Shown in pieces: positions 1 through 10,014 of a stretch of 64,000 nucleotides of DNA; within the stretch, counting starts at the first letter, position 1, and each line of letters begins with the position of its first letter. Source of the DNA: Lolium rigidum (taxonomy: Eukaryota > Streptophyta > Magnoliopsida > Poales > Poaceae); contig NC_061508.1 of NCBI RefSeq assembly GCF_022539505.1, forward strand, positions 340,703,484 to 340,767,483, given 5' to 3'. The notes under the pieces were generated by a model. The model made no database searches. It had not been told where the DNA came from and saw nothing but the letters and a program-made list of their open reading frames with translations. A program made the translations under genes and the position numbers.

Positions 1-1295
1 AGGCCGGCGCAGCGACGGACGGACGTATGAGCGTGCCTGCCGGTGTGTCCGGCGAGCGGCCGGCAACCCGCGCAGGCGTCGTTCCACGGTGACGCGCTGC
101 CATGGCAGGCAGCGGCTGCGCAAGTCGGCATCGATCGCTGGGGATTCGTCCGAACAAGGCCGCTGCCATGGCAGGCAGAGCAACTGAGCAAGTGTTTCCT
201 CAACCCTCGCCATCCGCGGCACTGTGCCCTGTTGTGGTACGACCGTGTATGTACTCTGGGCTGGGCGAGTGGCCGGTGCCGTGCGATGGCGCTGGCAGAG
301 TGGTCTGTGAATTCTTGGGGGTGTTTTGGCAGTTCCAGAAATGACCTGGGCCTGGATGCAGTGGCACAGTGGCAGTGCAAAGGAAGGCTGGATTGGGCCG
401 GGGTTTTGGGATTAAACCTTTCAGTCTTCAGGATTTTGTCCCTCTTTGCAGCTACAATTGTCCATGGCCACAACCACAATGCCCAAAAAACAGGGCCTTG
501 AAACTTTGCGGGCGTTGTGGTAAGTCGGGGCGGCGATCTCGAATGATGGCACAACTATTGTGGTCTACGAGCAGATATGCTATGTAGCTAGGGCTACAGA
601 CAGTCGAGTCCCGCGATGTTGGTGGGTACTGATTTCTAGTTGTTCTTCAAAAACAACAAACTGAAAGTGTTGTAGTCTGAAAAAACAGTTTACCGAAAAT
701 GTTCTAGTTTCAAAGAGTTTACTGAAACTGATGTATATGAAACAGGTGCCAACTTCCTCCATGTTCTTGTAAGCAAACACATTGAGCTGAGCCATCTTTT
801 CAGTAGCATTGCCGCCTCGGACGCAACAACTTGAGAATTCTTAAATTTTCGTATCGAGATATAGTTCTCAGCAACTCATTTTGCTTCCGCTAGCTAGATT
901 TTAAATAGTTCTAGTTCTAATAGCTGCTGGTATTTTAGCTGGAGAGGAGTAACTTTTTCTCCCACTGTTGTCAAATAAACACATGGAAAAGGTGGATCCC
1001 CCCGTTGGAGGAGGGGATCCTGTATGCACCCTAAAATTCCAGGTGGGGATATTATTTCCTGTTTTTCACTCCCCTAACAATCAAACAAAGGCTAAGTCAA
1101 CCATACATCTCCACATGCCCGAGGGCTGAATCCCTAAATGCATAAGTTAGGAATTCTAGATAGTAGTCAGTAGGTTTGTATTATAAAGGGGGATGTATAA
1201 AGTTTCCACGGTCATTCTATTCCCCACTTTAGACCATGATTAGGTAGCATTTAGATGTATAAAAGGATGGTAAACACTAATAATATGGTTTGAAC
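1..1295. other. Leading stretch without a recognisable gene
   Basis: The first 500 bases are GC-rich and open in more than one frame, but none of the translations resembles a family I know. A 17-bp direct repeat occurs at 96-112 and 162-178, and each copy contains the perfect palindrome CTGCCATGGCAG. A short hairpin with GGATCCCC/GGGGATCC arms lies at 994-1020. The rest is AT-rich with no further structure that I can see. Confidence 0.5.
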
Positions 1296-1373
1296 TTTTT
1301 TTTCACGAAGCCATTTTTTCATTAAGATTAAGCAAAGTGATTTTATAATATTGTTACACGCGGGTCAACCACC

Positions 1374-1449
<76 letters not shown>

Positions 1450-1850
1450 TGACTACTCCTCACTTCTACCCAATGGATTCCTACCCACCTTCCAGTTATC
1501 CAGGTAGCTATTGTAACCCTTATCAAGTGTGCAATGTTGGAGATTTTCCTCTCAAAAGTTCTTGTATTCCTCTCGAGCCAAGGCCGCTTCGTATCGACGA
1601 TTGCTAGAACAGTCACCTCCTTCCTTCTATTTTTTGGAGTTTTGGAGAACCACCAATCTCTAACAGTTTCGTGCCTTGTTGGAACAATGTCCACAACTGC
1701 TTGCTCTTGGCATAAATGGTACCAGTACTCCGTTGTGAAAGAGCACTGGACTAGGAGATGATCAATATCTTCTTGCTCATGATCACATAAGGTGCAATAG
1801 TCTAGGGCTTCCATTCCTCCTCGCGCTCATGCACAATGCAAGATGCCACG
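1296..1850 (-). pseudogene. 3' remnant of a non-LTR retrotransposon (LINE), zf-RVT end
   Basis: Read on the minus strand from 1814, the translation contains CTLCDHEQEDIDHLLVQCSF, the Cys-x2-Cys...His...Cys pattern of the zinc-binding (zf-RVT) domain at the C-terminus of plant LINE ORF2 proteins, followed by W/R-rich residues typical of that tail. The endonuclease and reverse transcriptase parts are absent, so this is a 5'-truncated copy; an in-frame stop lies just upstream of 1814. A run of eight T on the plus strand at 1296-1303 is the likely poly-A end. A microsatellite sits in what should be the end of the ORF and 3' UTR. The identity as a LINE remnant is firm, but the exact ends are not. 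Confidence 0.7.
1375..1446. repeat. Compound microsatellite (CT)n(AC)n
   Basis: About 16 CT units (1375-1406) run directly into about 20 AC units (1407-1446). It lies inside the LINE remnant and replaces the normal end of its reading frame with a Cys-Val/Glu-Arg repeat, so the stop codon is no longer where the family has it. Confidence 0.95.
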
Positions 1851-3595
1851 ACTAATAGGGGACCCTTAAGGGTGGTAACCGAACCCGTACAAAGGTTGGG
1901 GAAATCTCCAAAACTTAATTGGAGGGTCCCAAGAAATCGGCCACAAAAGGCCTCAAGGTTGGTTGCAATGTCCAGAACTTAGTTGGAGCCCTCAAGAACA
2001 CCACCAAGGTTACAAAGTTGTCTAGGGTCCAACGACCTAAGAGGAACAAGCTCCGGGTACAAGCACCCAAGAGTAATCACCCACGGACATTCACTTCCAC
2101 GCATCACCATGGAGAACTCAAACCGCTATTGGAAGAATAAGAGAGGACAAACAAAAGAGGAGAACAAGAAATTTCTCCAAGATCTAGATCTAATGGATTC
2201 CCTCGCAAAGAGGGGATTTAATTGGTAGGATAATAGATCTAGATCTCCTCTCTATTTTTATCAAATGGAAGTAAGAATCATGGAGGTAATAGAGAGTTAA
2301 CAAGCTCAAGGAAGATCAACAATGGGAGCAAAAACAAGTCCAAAAGTTGGGTACAATTGGGGAAGAATAACCCTTACATAGGTACCACAAAATCCAACCG
2401 TTATGTGCGGAAAACACGTTAGACCGAAACTTATGCCAAATGTACTCCAATGGCTACCTCGGGCGAAAGTTAGGGCTGAAGTTATGGTGAAAGGAACTCT
2501 GTCCTACTATCGGGCCAACCTCTGAAAACTGTGAAAATCTCGCGGGAACGAAACCGAGCCAAAAACAAATTTATACAAGTATCACCGGAAGTAGGGCAGA
2601 ATTTTCGGCGGGCGGAAGTTCCGACCTACTTGGGTGGAACTTCTGGTCCAAGAATTTCTCTTCACAAGAACATCAATATCTTGAGATTAGAAACTTTGAT
2701 TGAGATTGAACCATTTTTCAAAATCTTAAGAATAGGTAGGGGAGATTTTTTTCACGAATTTGAAGGCGAGAACCTCCTCCAACGAAAACCGGTGAACTCC
2801 AATATAAAAACGCAACAAATTTTCTGTCCGAAATCTGTTTTTGATGAACTAGAGCTTTTCATGAGAATAACCATGAGCTCTAAGGCACCATATGGATAAG
2901 AACCAAATGACAATGAAGAATTATGGTGTCAATTATGCAAAGGTTTGAGCTCTCTATGAATGATACAATCAACTTAATCACTCGAGAGCCCTCTTAATAG
3001 TATGCCTAACTATGCTATAAATTGGTTTGCCAACTAACACGGTGAGGCCGGTAAGAGATAAAGCCTACCAAGAAAAAATCTTTCCCTTGCACATTCCACT
3101 TGATATTGATGATGAAGATCTTAACCGCTTTAACATGGAACACACTTCTTGATTGTCCCCCATACTCCACTATTGGAGAACATCTTGTTCGGCATATCTT
3201 CATATATCTATGAACACTATATGATGGAAAGCTTCAAACATATGATCTCTTCAAGATGACTCATCTTGAACTTGCACTTCATTTCTTCTTTCTTCATTAC
3301 GTGGATGTCTTCAAGGTACACATGGAATATCACTGCATCTTATTCTTCAAGACGCACTTGACATATGCTCATCTCTCTCATTACCAATCTTGGTATTACT
3401 CTATGAACATCTTGGTCGTCACTTCATGTTCTTCACTTTCTTCTTCTTTCAACTTTGAAGCTAACACATGTTCGAAATATTGTCTATGGACAAATCCAAT
3501 AAGTAAACCTCAATGCAAACATTAGTATATAGGAATTGTCATTAATTACAAAAATCACACATGTGGGCTCCATGCACCTTCACATGGAGCTCGGT
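1851..3595 (-). mobile_element. LTR fragment, same broad family as the LTR at 50595
   Basis: Read on the minus strand from about 3560, this begins with ATGTGTGATTTTTGTAATTA, then ATGACAAT, CATTGAG and TCCATAGAC. This parallels the start of the plus-strand LTR at 50595 (ATGTGTGGATTTTGTAATTA, GTGACAAC, CATTGAG, TCCATAGG) in the same order and spacing. The lower half is less similar and its far end at about 1850 is not clear. Open frames here, such as 2531-2899, look like chance. I infer a decayed or truncated LTR. No duplication was found. Confidence 0.45.
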
Positions 3596-3794
3596 GTTTT
3601 GAAAATTTCAAAAGCTCTATTTTAAATTTTCATGAAATATGAAAAAAAATCCAAATTTATACTATTAGCTCACAAGATCCTAGAGAGAAATACCTTTCAT
3701 TTTAATCTGCAGAAAAACAATAAACATGTTGATCATATTGTAGTGAACAAGTGCAACTTTTTGAACCCAATATATATATATATAAATTAACTGG

Positions 3795-4278
3795 TGCTCC
3801 TAGGTGCCCGGGCACCATACGTAGATACGCGTATTTTTGCTTTGTAGTACACATACCTGAGGGTACACATACCTAAGTTATACATACCTAAGGTATACAT
3901 ACCTAAGGATAAATACTTCCTACTCCTGGGTGTAACTACACCCATGTATCATATACTACCATACGGAAGTATGTACCATACTTTATCGGTTTGAGTATGT
4001 TCTTACACTATATCAAAGATATTCTAAACCAAGTTTGGTGAAAAAAATGCAAGTGAGCATGTAGTTTGCACTATATAGCCGAAATACATGCATATGTATA
4101 CGTAAAAATGAGTCTACGTAAAAAAATGTACATACTGCCTACAAAGTATTATATATACTACCAAAATAGTCTATTATACTTCATACTACATGTACATACT
4201 CTCCAGTATGGTAGATACTCTCTAGATTATGAGAAACACGCGTGGGTGTAACTACACCCGGGTGTAGTGTGAATATGT

Positions 4279-4280
<2 letters not shown>
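3795..4280. repeat. Palindrome-rich repeat segment with 15-bp tandem units
   Basis: Perfect 14-bp palindrome GGTGCCCGGGCACC at 3803-3816. Four tandem units of about 15 bp (consensus TATACATACCTAAGG) run from 3848 to 3908. The near-palindrome GGGTGTAACTACACCC occurs at 3928-3943 and again at 4244-4259, the second extended by a palindromic TACACCCGGGTGTA. The layout suggests a small non-autonomous element, but I found no clean terminal repeats or target duplication. Confidence 0.5.

Positions 4281-4328
<48 letters not shown>
4281..4328. repeat. Compound microsatellite (TA)n(GA)n
   Basis: About 15 TA units (4281-4310) followed by nine GA units (4311-4328). It directly abuts the preceding repeat segment, as microsatellites often do at the edges of inserted elements. 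From 4329 to 4699 I see nothing further. Confidence 0.95.
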
Positions 4329-4699
4329 AAAGCTTTGGTATGTAACCAAACTGCAGCGCTAGCTATCATTGTCGTCCACATGTGTGCCAAGATGCGTGAA
4401 AATCTTTCCTTGAGTTTCTTTTCCTCATTTATAATCGGCTCTTATTATTTCCTCTTTGGTAGGCTTGGTCTCAGATTTTTTGCATGCATGTGAGACGCCT
4501 GTGGCCGTGGCAGCCCACAGGCCAAACCTTTCTGCTCTGACCCGCTGCAACCCTGGCTCACCCTATCTCCTAGTCTGGACTCTGGAACTGGAAAATAGAC
4601 CAACCTCTTCCTTCCTTCCACACGCATAACCCGACCCTAGTCATCTCCTTACCTCTGTCCTCCCCGTTGAAAAGTAACAAAGCTATTTAGCGGAGGGTA

Positions 4700-4790
4700 A
4701 CTGCATCAAGTTGATGGTGTAGTGGCAAGGCACCCGACTGAGTTAGATCAAAGGAGGTCTGGTGTTCAAATCCTTATTCAGTATGTATTA
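4700..4790 (+). repeat. tRNA-like sequence, candidate SINE head
   Basis: TGGTGTAGTGGCAAGGCACC at 4715-4734 resembles an RNA polymerase III box A (D-arm), and GGTGTTCAAATCC at 4761-4773 resembles box B (T-arm GGTTCRANTCC). The spacing between them is about right for a tRNA-derived promoter. The flanks do not fold into a proper acceptor stem, so it is not a working tRNA. I infer a tRNA-derived SINE or tRNA relic. No poly-A or T tail or duplication was identified. Confidence 0.4.
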
Positions 4791-4916
4791 TACTTTTCAT
4801 GTAGATGATGTCCAATAGGAGGGCTGACATAATGGAAACACATCCTTCAGCATCATGTAAACTCAACAATGCCGAATTTCATGGCCAGGTTCGAAAATAG
4901 TAGTCAAGTAGCTCCG

Positions 4917-5290
4917 AAATCATCGGTAAAAAGTAATTTAAGATAGAACACATTTTTTCCTCGGAGAGGCTGACATCAGGACTCATCACCCCGCAGCCAG
5001 CCTCAATGTTAACAAGGTGGAATGTATTGAGAATAAAAGTCAATTACCCTGCAATCACATGGACAAAGTAATCCAAGATAGTAGTCGATTCATGTATAGA
5101 GAGACCGACCTTGGGGACCCATCAGCCTCGAACGTACCTCAACATTAATAAGGTGCTAGGATCAAAAATAAAAGTGAAGTTCCCCGCAATCACGGGTAAA
5201 AATAATCCATATAGCAATCATTCCATGTAAAGATAAGTTGACCTCAAGGACCCACCGTCCTACAACGCCCCTCAATGTTACCAAGGTAAA
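4917..5290. repeat. Diverged tandem repeat, about 135-bp unit, ~3 copies
   Basis: The block 'caatgttaacaaggt ... ataaaagt ... gcaatcac ... gtaa(t)aatcc ... gacctcaaggaccca' recurs in order. Its landmark 'caaYRttaaYaaggt' falls near 5003, 5140 and 5273, giving spacings of about 137 and 133 bp. The copies are heavily diverged from each other. I do not recognise the family. No coding function is apparent. Confidence 0.55.
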
Positions 5291-6880
5291 ATTAACTATC
5301 TAGTTCAAAGATAAAAAAATGCTTGAAAATTGCATGCATGGACTTATAGTTTGTTGACACATATTCCCACATGTTTTTAACATATATGATGTTATATCTA
5401 TATTTTATATTGATTGTTGTGGATTTACCAATAATCCTCTTTATTTTGGTTATAACCTTGTATGATAGGAAAATCATGTTTTGTGTATTTTTAGCTTTCA
5501 CGGGCCTAAACAAAGTCAAATGAGCTAGGATTTTGGGGATGTCAATATTTCATCAAGAGAAGCATCTGGAGCACTTGGATCTCACGAGAAGAGACGGGAG
5601 GGCCTAAAGAGGCTAGTTGGCGTGCCTAGTTAGGGTGGGTGCGCCACCCAACCTCTTTTCCCCCTCGGTCATCCGATTCGCTTGATTCTTTCACCTACAG
5701 ACGCTGGCTGACCTAAAAAACTCTATATAAAGGACTTTCCGAGGATTCCTCGAGGAGAGCGCCATAGAAACACGGAAACCCCAAAACAGATCCAGAATCG
5801 GCGAAGATTGGAGGGGGGAAACTCCGTTGGAACTGCCGCCGGAGGGATCTCTACCTTCTCCAATGTCTTCATGATCATCACCATTATGAAGAGGGAGTAG
5901 TCCACCTCCGGACTATGGGTTTTTGGTAGTATCTTGATCTATTTCTCTCTTGTTCTTCATAGAACTAGTACCATATGAGCTGCCCAACATGATTATGGTA
6001 ATATATGTAATTCCTATGTAGTGCATCTTTATTCTATGATTTTATATATGAGATTGGAACCTATTATGTGTAAGATGTATTGATAGATGCATATCAGGTA
6101 CCCTGTTCTTAAGTACTTGTTCTAATCCAACTTGTATGCAAGAGCATGTGTGGAAGAAGTGTGTATTAAATGGAGTAGCATGGTGGTGTGATTGAATAGT
6201 GACAACAAATTCAAGCTCTACTATGGTATTTAATTTTCTTTTGCTGCCTCACTGGGGATAAAAGTGAATTCATGTGATATAATTATCATGCGGCAGCTTG
6301 ATAATCTTGTTTGGTCAAGGTAGCATATTTGTGATTTATACATTATGACAAAATACTTAAGGCTATACTATGTTGATTCTTAATTCATGATTGCTTGGAG
6401 TTTTCCCTTTCTTGAGGAGTATAAGAGAGATGTGTTGCATCATCTCTATGTTAGAACATAATGTCCATATGAATGCTTATCAAACACATGTTGAAGTTCC
6501 ACCAATGTTATATCTTTATGAATTGTGTGTGTCCACTACAACTTAAAAAAAGTAGACAAACGAACCCATGAACCCCGGTCCATTTTAAACCATTAGAAAC
6601 ACCTTTCCAACACAACTATCACACTTCATATTTTTTGCTATATATTAATCCTAAAATACAAAATACATTCTTCACTTGCAAACACACAAAACCACAAAAG
6701 GGCCATGTTTTTATTGATTTTATCTTGCTTGACTAGCTTGCTTGCTTTGCTTTGATCTACTTTATATTTATATTTCATATTATTAATACGAAACCTTGTT
6801 CTTGACAATCACATGATGGAGTTGGGGATACAAGACAAAAAATTGCTTTGCAGGTTGCTAGAAGAGGAAAGAAGAATCAT
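5291..6880 (+). mobile_element. Old LTR-like sequence with TATA box
   Basis: A TATA box (CTCTATATAAAGGA) lies at 5721-5734. Downstream come 'gagggagtagtccacctcc' and 'ggactatgggttttt', which match the order of landmarks in the LTRs at 8074 and 14731 (gagtagttcatcc, ggactatgggtcc). 'gaaccccggtccattttaaa' near 6560 matches 'gtggaccccggtccattctt' near the ends of those LTRs. I infer a decayed LTR and leader of a related retrotransposon on the plus strand. The left edge (somewhere between 5291 and 5530) and the right edge are approximate. Confidence 0.45.
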
Positions 6881-8068
6881 CCTGTAGCCAATTACCCGAG
6901 AGATAGATATAAACCCTCGAGTCACCCTTGTGGTAAAAGATGCTTTCTACAACACTCTGCACTTTGATTCCCAACGAGTTGGTGCATACATAGTTGTTAC
7001 CATCAGATATGTGATCCAAATGTGGAACCTTGTGCTTGATAATTTTATTCTGTTTTGTCCTTAGTGGTTTGAGGTTGTACTGGACACACGGTACCAAGAT
7101 TAACGTGTAAGGCGGATGATGACTATGTTTTACTTGTCGTGGGCATAGCGATGCTATTTGACTTATGATGTCTATGGAAAAGATCTTGGCAATCCGGGCT
7201 AATCCAAAGATCAATTCTCCACGAGTAAGTCATCATGTTGTCCGACTTGAGAAATGGAATCCTTATATCTAAGGTGATCGCACAATGCAGATTGTGGACT
7301 AGCTGGCTTTGAGCTTCCCAAACGTTGTCAATAACTGGTAGCTATAAAGTTGACTCTTGGGCTAAGAAAGAACCAAGTCACGTGACGTGGATCGAACAAG
7401 AAGGGAATTTACCCTTCAACTTGAAGCAATATCATTTGGGCCCTCTCATGTTATATAATTCAGAAGCATGGCCATGCGCAACTCGATTAAGTGTTAATCA
7501 TGGTTGCCCGACTAAAGTGTTAGCCAGAGGGAGGCACATATCACCAGTACAATAAAAGAGAATTAATCCGGCATTGGAATGACGAGTCTCTCGCATGCGG
7601 CTTACCACACCAATATCGTGAGGTGGGCGAACTTGGACATAACATCACATTGGTAAGACACTCGTTGGTATATGTGCTTTGCTAGAATACAAAGATAACT
7701 AATTTCGAGAGTGTGACTTGGAAGATCGTTTGGCTTACCATGAGCCACACACTTAAGGGGTTATGACCAGTCGGACCGGATCCGCCTGACACGCACATGT
7801 CATGTTGGACTTGGATCGTAAACGGACAAGTCGATTGTTGGACCTACTGGCTAGAGTTCGGGTTTGGAGGATGAGGGACACCTCGTAGTGTCTCCTCACC
7901 CACTCCATATATGAGGAAGGGTGGACGAGCGGCCGAACATAAGCATAAGCGAGTGGCTATCTTAGAAGGCAAGTTTGCATGCGCTACCATCTACCCATCC
8001 TCGCGGTGGAAAGAGGCTAGCCCCTACCAATCATTATTCCACTTTGTATGTGTGTGAACCAAGAGAGG
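6881..8068. other. Unassigned sequence left of the LTR retrotransposon
   Basis: No long reading frame resembling a known protein and no clear terminal repeats. The stretch could be further LTR or internal retrotransposon sequence, but nothing in it lets me say so. It ends in CACCT (8069-8073), the left copy of the target duplication of the next element. Confidence 0.5.
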
Positions 8069-8073
8069 CACCT

Positions 8074-9757
8074 TGATACGTCTCAAACTTATCTATAATT
8101 TCTTATGTTCCATGCTACTTTTATGACAATACTCACATGTTTTATACACACTTTATGTCATTATTATGCATTTTCTGGCACTAACCTATTGACAAGATGC
8201 CGAAGCGCCAGTTCCTGTTTTGTGCTGTTTTTGGTTTCAGAAATCCTACAAAGGAAATATTCTCGTAATTGGACGAATCAACGCCCAGGGTCTTATTTTT
8301 TCACGGAGCTTCCAGAAGACCGAAGAGCATAAGAAGTGGGGCCACGAGGTGGCCAAACCACAGGGCAGCGCAGCCAAGGAGGGGCCCGCGCCGGCCTGTG
8401 GTGTGGGCCCCTCGTGCCTCCTCCGACTCTGCCCTTCCGCCTACTTAAACTCTCCGTCGCGAAAACCCTATTACCGAGAGCCACGGTACGGAAATAGTTC
8501 CAGAGACGCCGCCGCCGCCAATCCCATCTCGGGGGATTCAGGAGATCGCCTCCGGCACCCTGCCGGAGAGGGGAATCATCACCGGAGGACTCTACATCAC
8601 CATGATCGCCTCCGGACTGATGGGTGAGTAGTTCATCCTTGGACTATGGGTCCATAGCAGTAGCTAGATGGTTGTATGCTCCTCATTGTGCTATCATGTT
8701 AGATCTTGCGAGCTGCCTATCATGATCAAGATCATCTATTTGTAATGCTACATGTTGTGTTTGTTGGGATCCGATGAATATGGAATACTATGTCAAGTTG
8801 ATTATCAATCTATCATATATGTGTTGTTTATGATCTTGCATGCTCTCCGTTGCTAGTAGAGGCTCCGGCCAAGTTGATACTTGTGACTCCAAGAGGGAGT
8901 ATTTATGCTCGATAGTGGGTTCATGCCTCCATTGAATCCGGGACAAGTGATGAAAGTTCTAAGGTTGTGGATGTGCTGCTGCCACTAGGGATAAAACATC
9001 AATGCTTTGTCTAAGGATATTTGTGTTGATTACATTACGCACCATACTTAATTTAATTGTCTATTGTTTGCAACTTAATACTGGAAGGGGTGCGGATGCT
9101 AACCCGAAGGTGGACTTTTTAGGCATAGATGCATGCTGGATAGCGGTCTATGTACTTTGTCGTAATGCCCTAAGTAAATCTCATAGTAGTCATCATGATA
9201 TGTATGTGCATTGTTATGCCCTCTCTATTTGTCAATTGCCCAACTGTAATTTGTTCACCCAACATGCTATTTATATTATTGGAGAGACACCACTAGTGAA
9301 CTGTGGACCCCGGTCCATTCTTTTACATCTGAATACAATCTACTGCAATCATTGTTCTCTACTGTTCTTCGCAAACAAACATCATTTTCCACACCATACA
9401 TTTAATCCTTTGTTTACAACAAGCCGGTGAGATTGACAACCTCACTGTTACGTTGGGGCAAAGTATTTTGATTGTGTTGTGCAGGTTCCACGTTGGCGCC
9501 GGAATCTCTGGTGTTGCGCCGCACTACAATCCTTCACCAACAACCTTCACGTGGCCTTCATCTCCTACTGGTTCGATAACATTGGTTTCTTACTGAGGGA
9601 AAACTTGCTGTTGTACGCATCACACCTTCCTCTTGGGGTTCCCAACGGACGTGTGCTTCACGCGTTATCAAGCTCTTTTTCTGGCGCCGTTGCCGGGGAC
9701 CTGAAGAAAAGTTACACCACATAGATTTCTAATTCCCACGTCAACTGCACGCCAGCA
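8074..9757 (+). repeat. 5' LTR of the gag-pro retrotransposon
   Basis: 1684 bp, TG...CA. Pairs with 14731-16417. The reading frames inside it (for example 9002-9430) are repeated almost unchanged in the other LTR and are not genes. Near the end, at 9679-9699, it contains TTCTGGCGCCGTTGCCGGGG(A), a motif normally found just after the LTR. See the finding on LTR extension. Confidence 0.9.
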
Positions 9758-9764
9758 AATAAAT

Positions 9765-9785
9765 TTCTGGCGCCGTTGCCGGGGA
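9765..9785 (+). promoter_or_regulatory. Primer-binding-site-like leader motif
   Basis: The motif TTCTGGCGCCGTTGCCGGGG(A) lies 8 bp after the 5' LTR end. This is the place where minus-strand DNA synthesis is primed in LTR elements. The same motif also sits inside both LTRs (9679-9699 and 16345-16365). A degenerate version follows the LTR of the related element at 58370. Which tRNA it would pair with was not determined. Confidence 0.5.
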
Positions 9786-10014
9786 GATCAAGACACGCTG
9801 CAAGGGGAGTCTCCCACATCCAATCTCTTTACTTTTTTTTATTGTCTTGCTTTACTTTACTTTATTTACTGCTTTGTTTGCTTTCTCTATATCAAAAATA
9901 CAAAAAAATTAGTTACTTGCTTTATTGTTTGCTTTCTTAATATCGAAAACACAAAAAATTAGTTACTTGCATTTACTCTACTTTATTTAGTTTGCTTTAT
10001 TTACTACTGCTAAA

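Noticed and set aside
43..501. 152-aa frame at the window start
   Set aside because: No domain, no paralogue-like features, and open overlapping frames because of GC content.
9002..9430. 142-aa frame, repeated as 15667-16095
   Set aside because: Both lie at the same place inside the two LTRs, and no protein family is recognisable.
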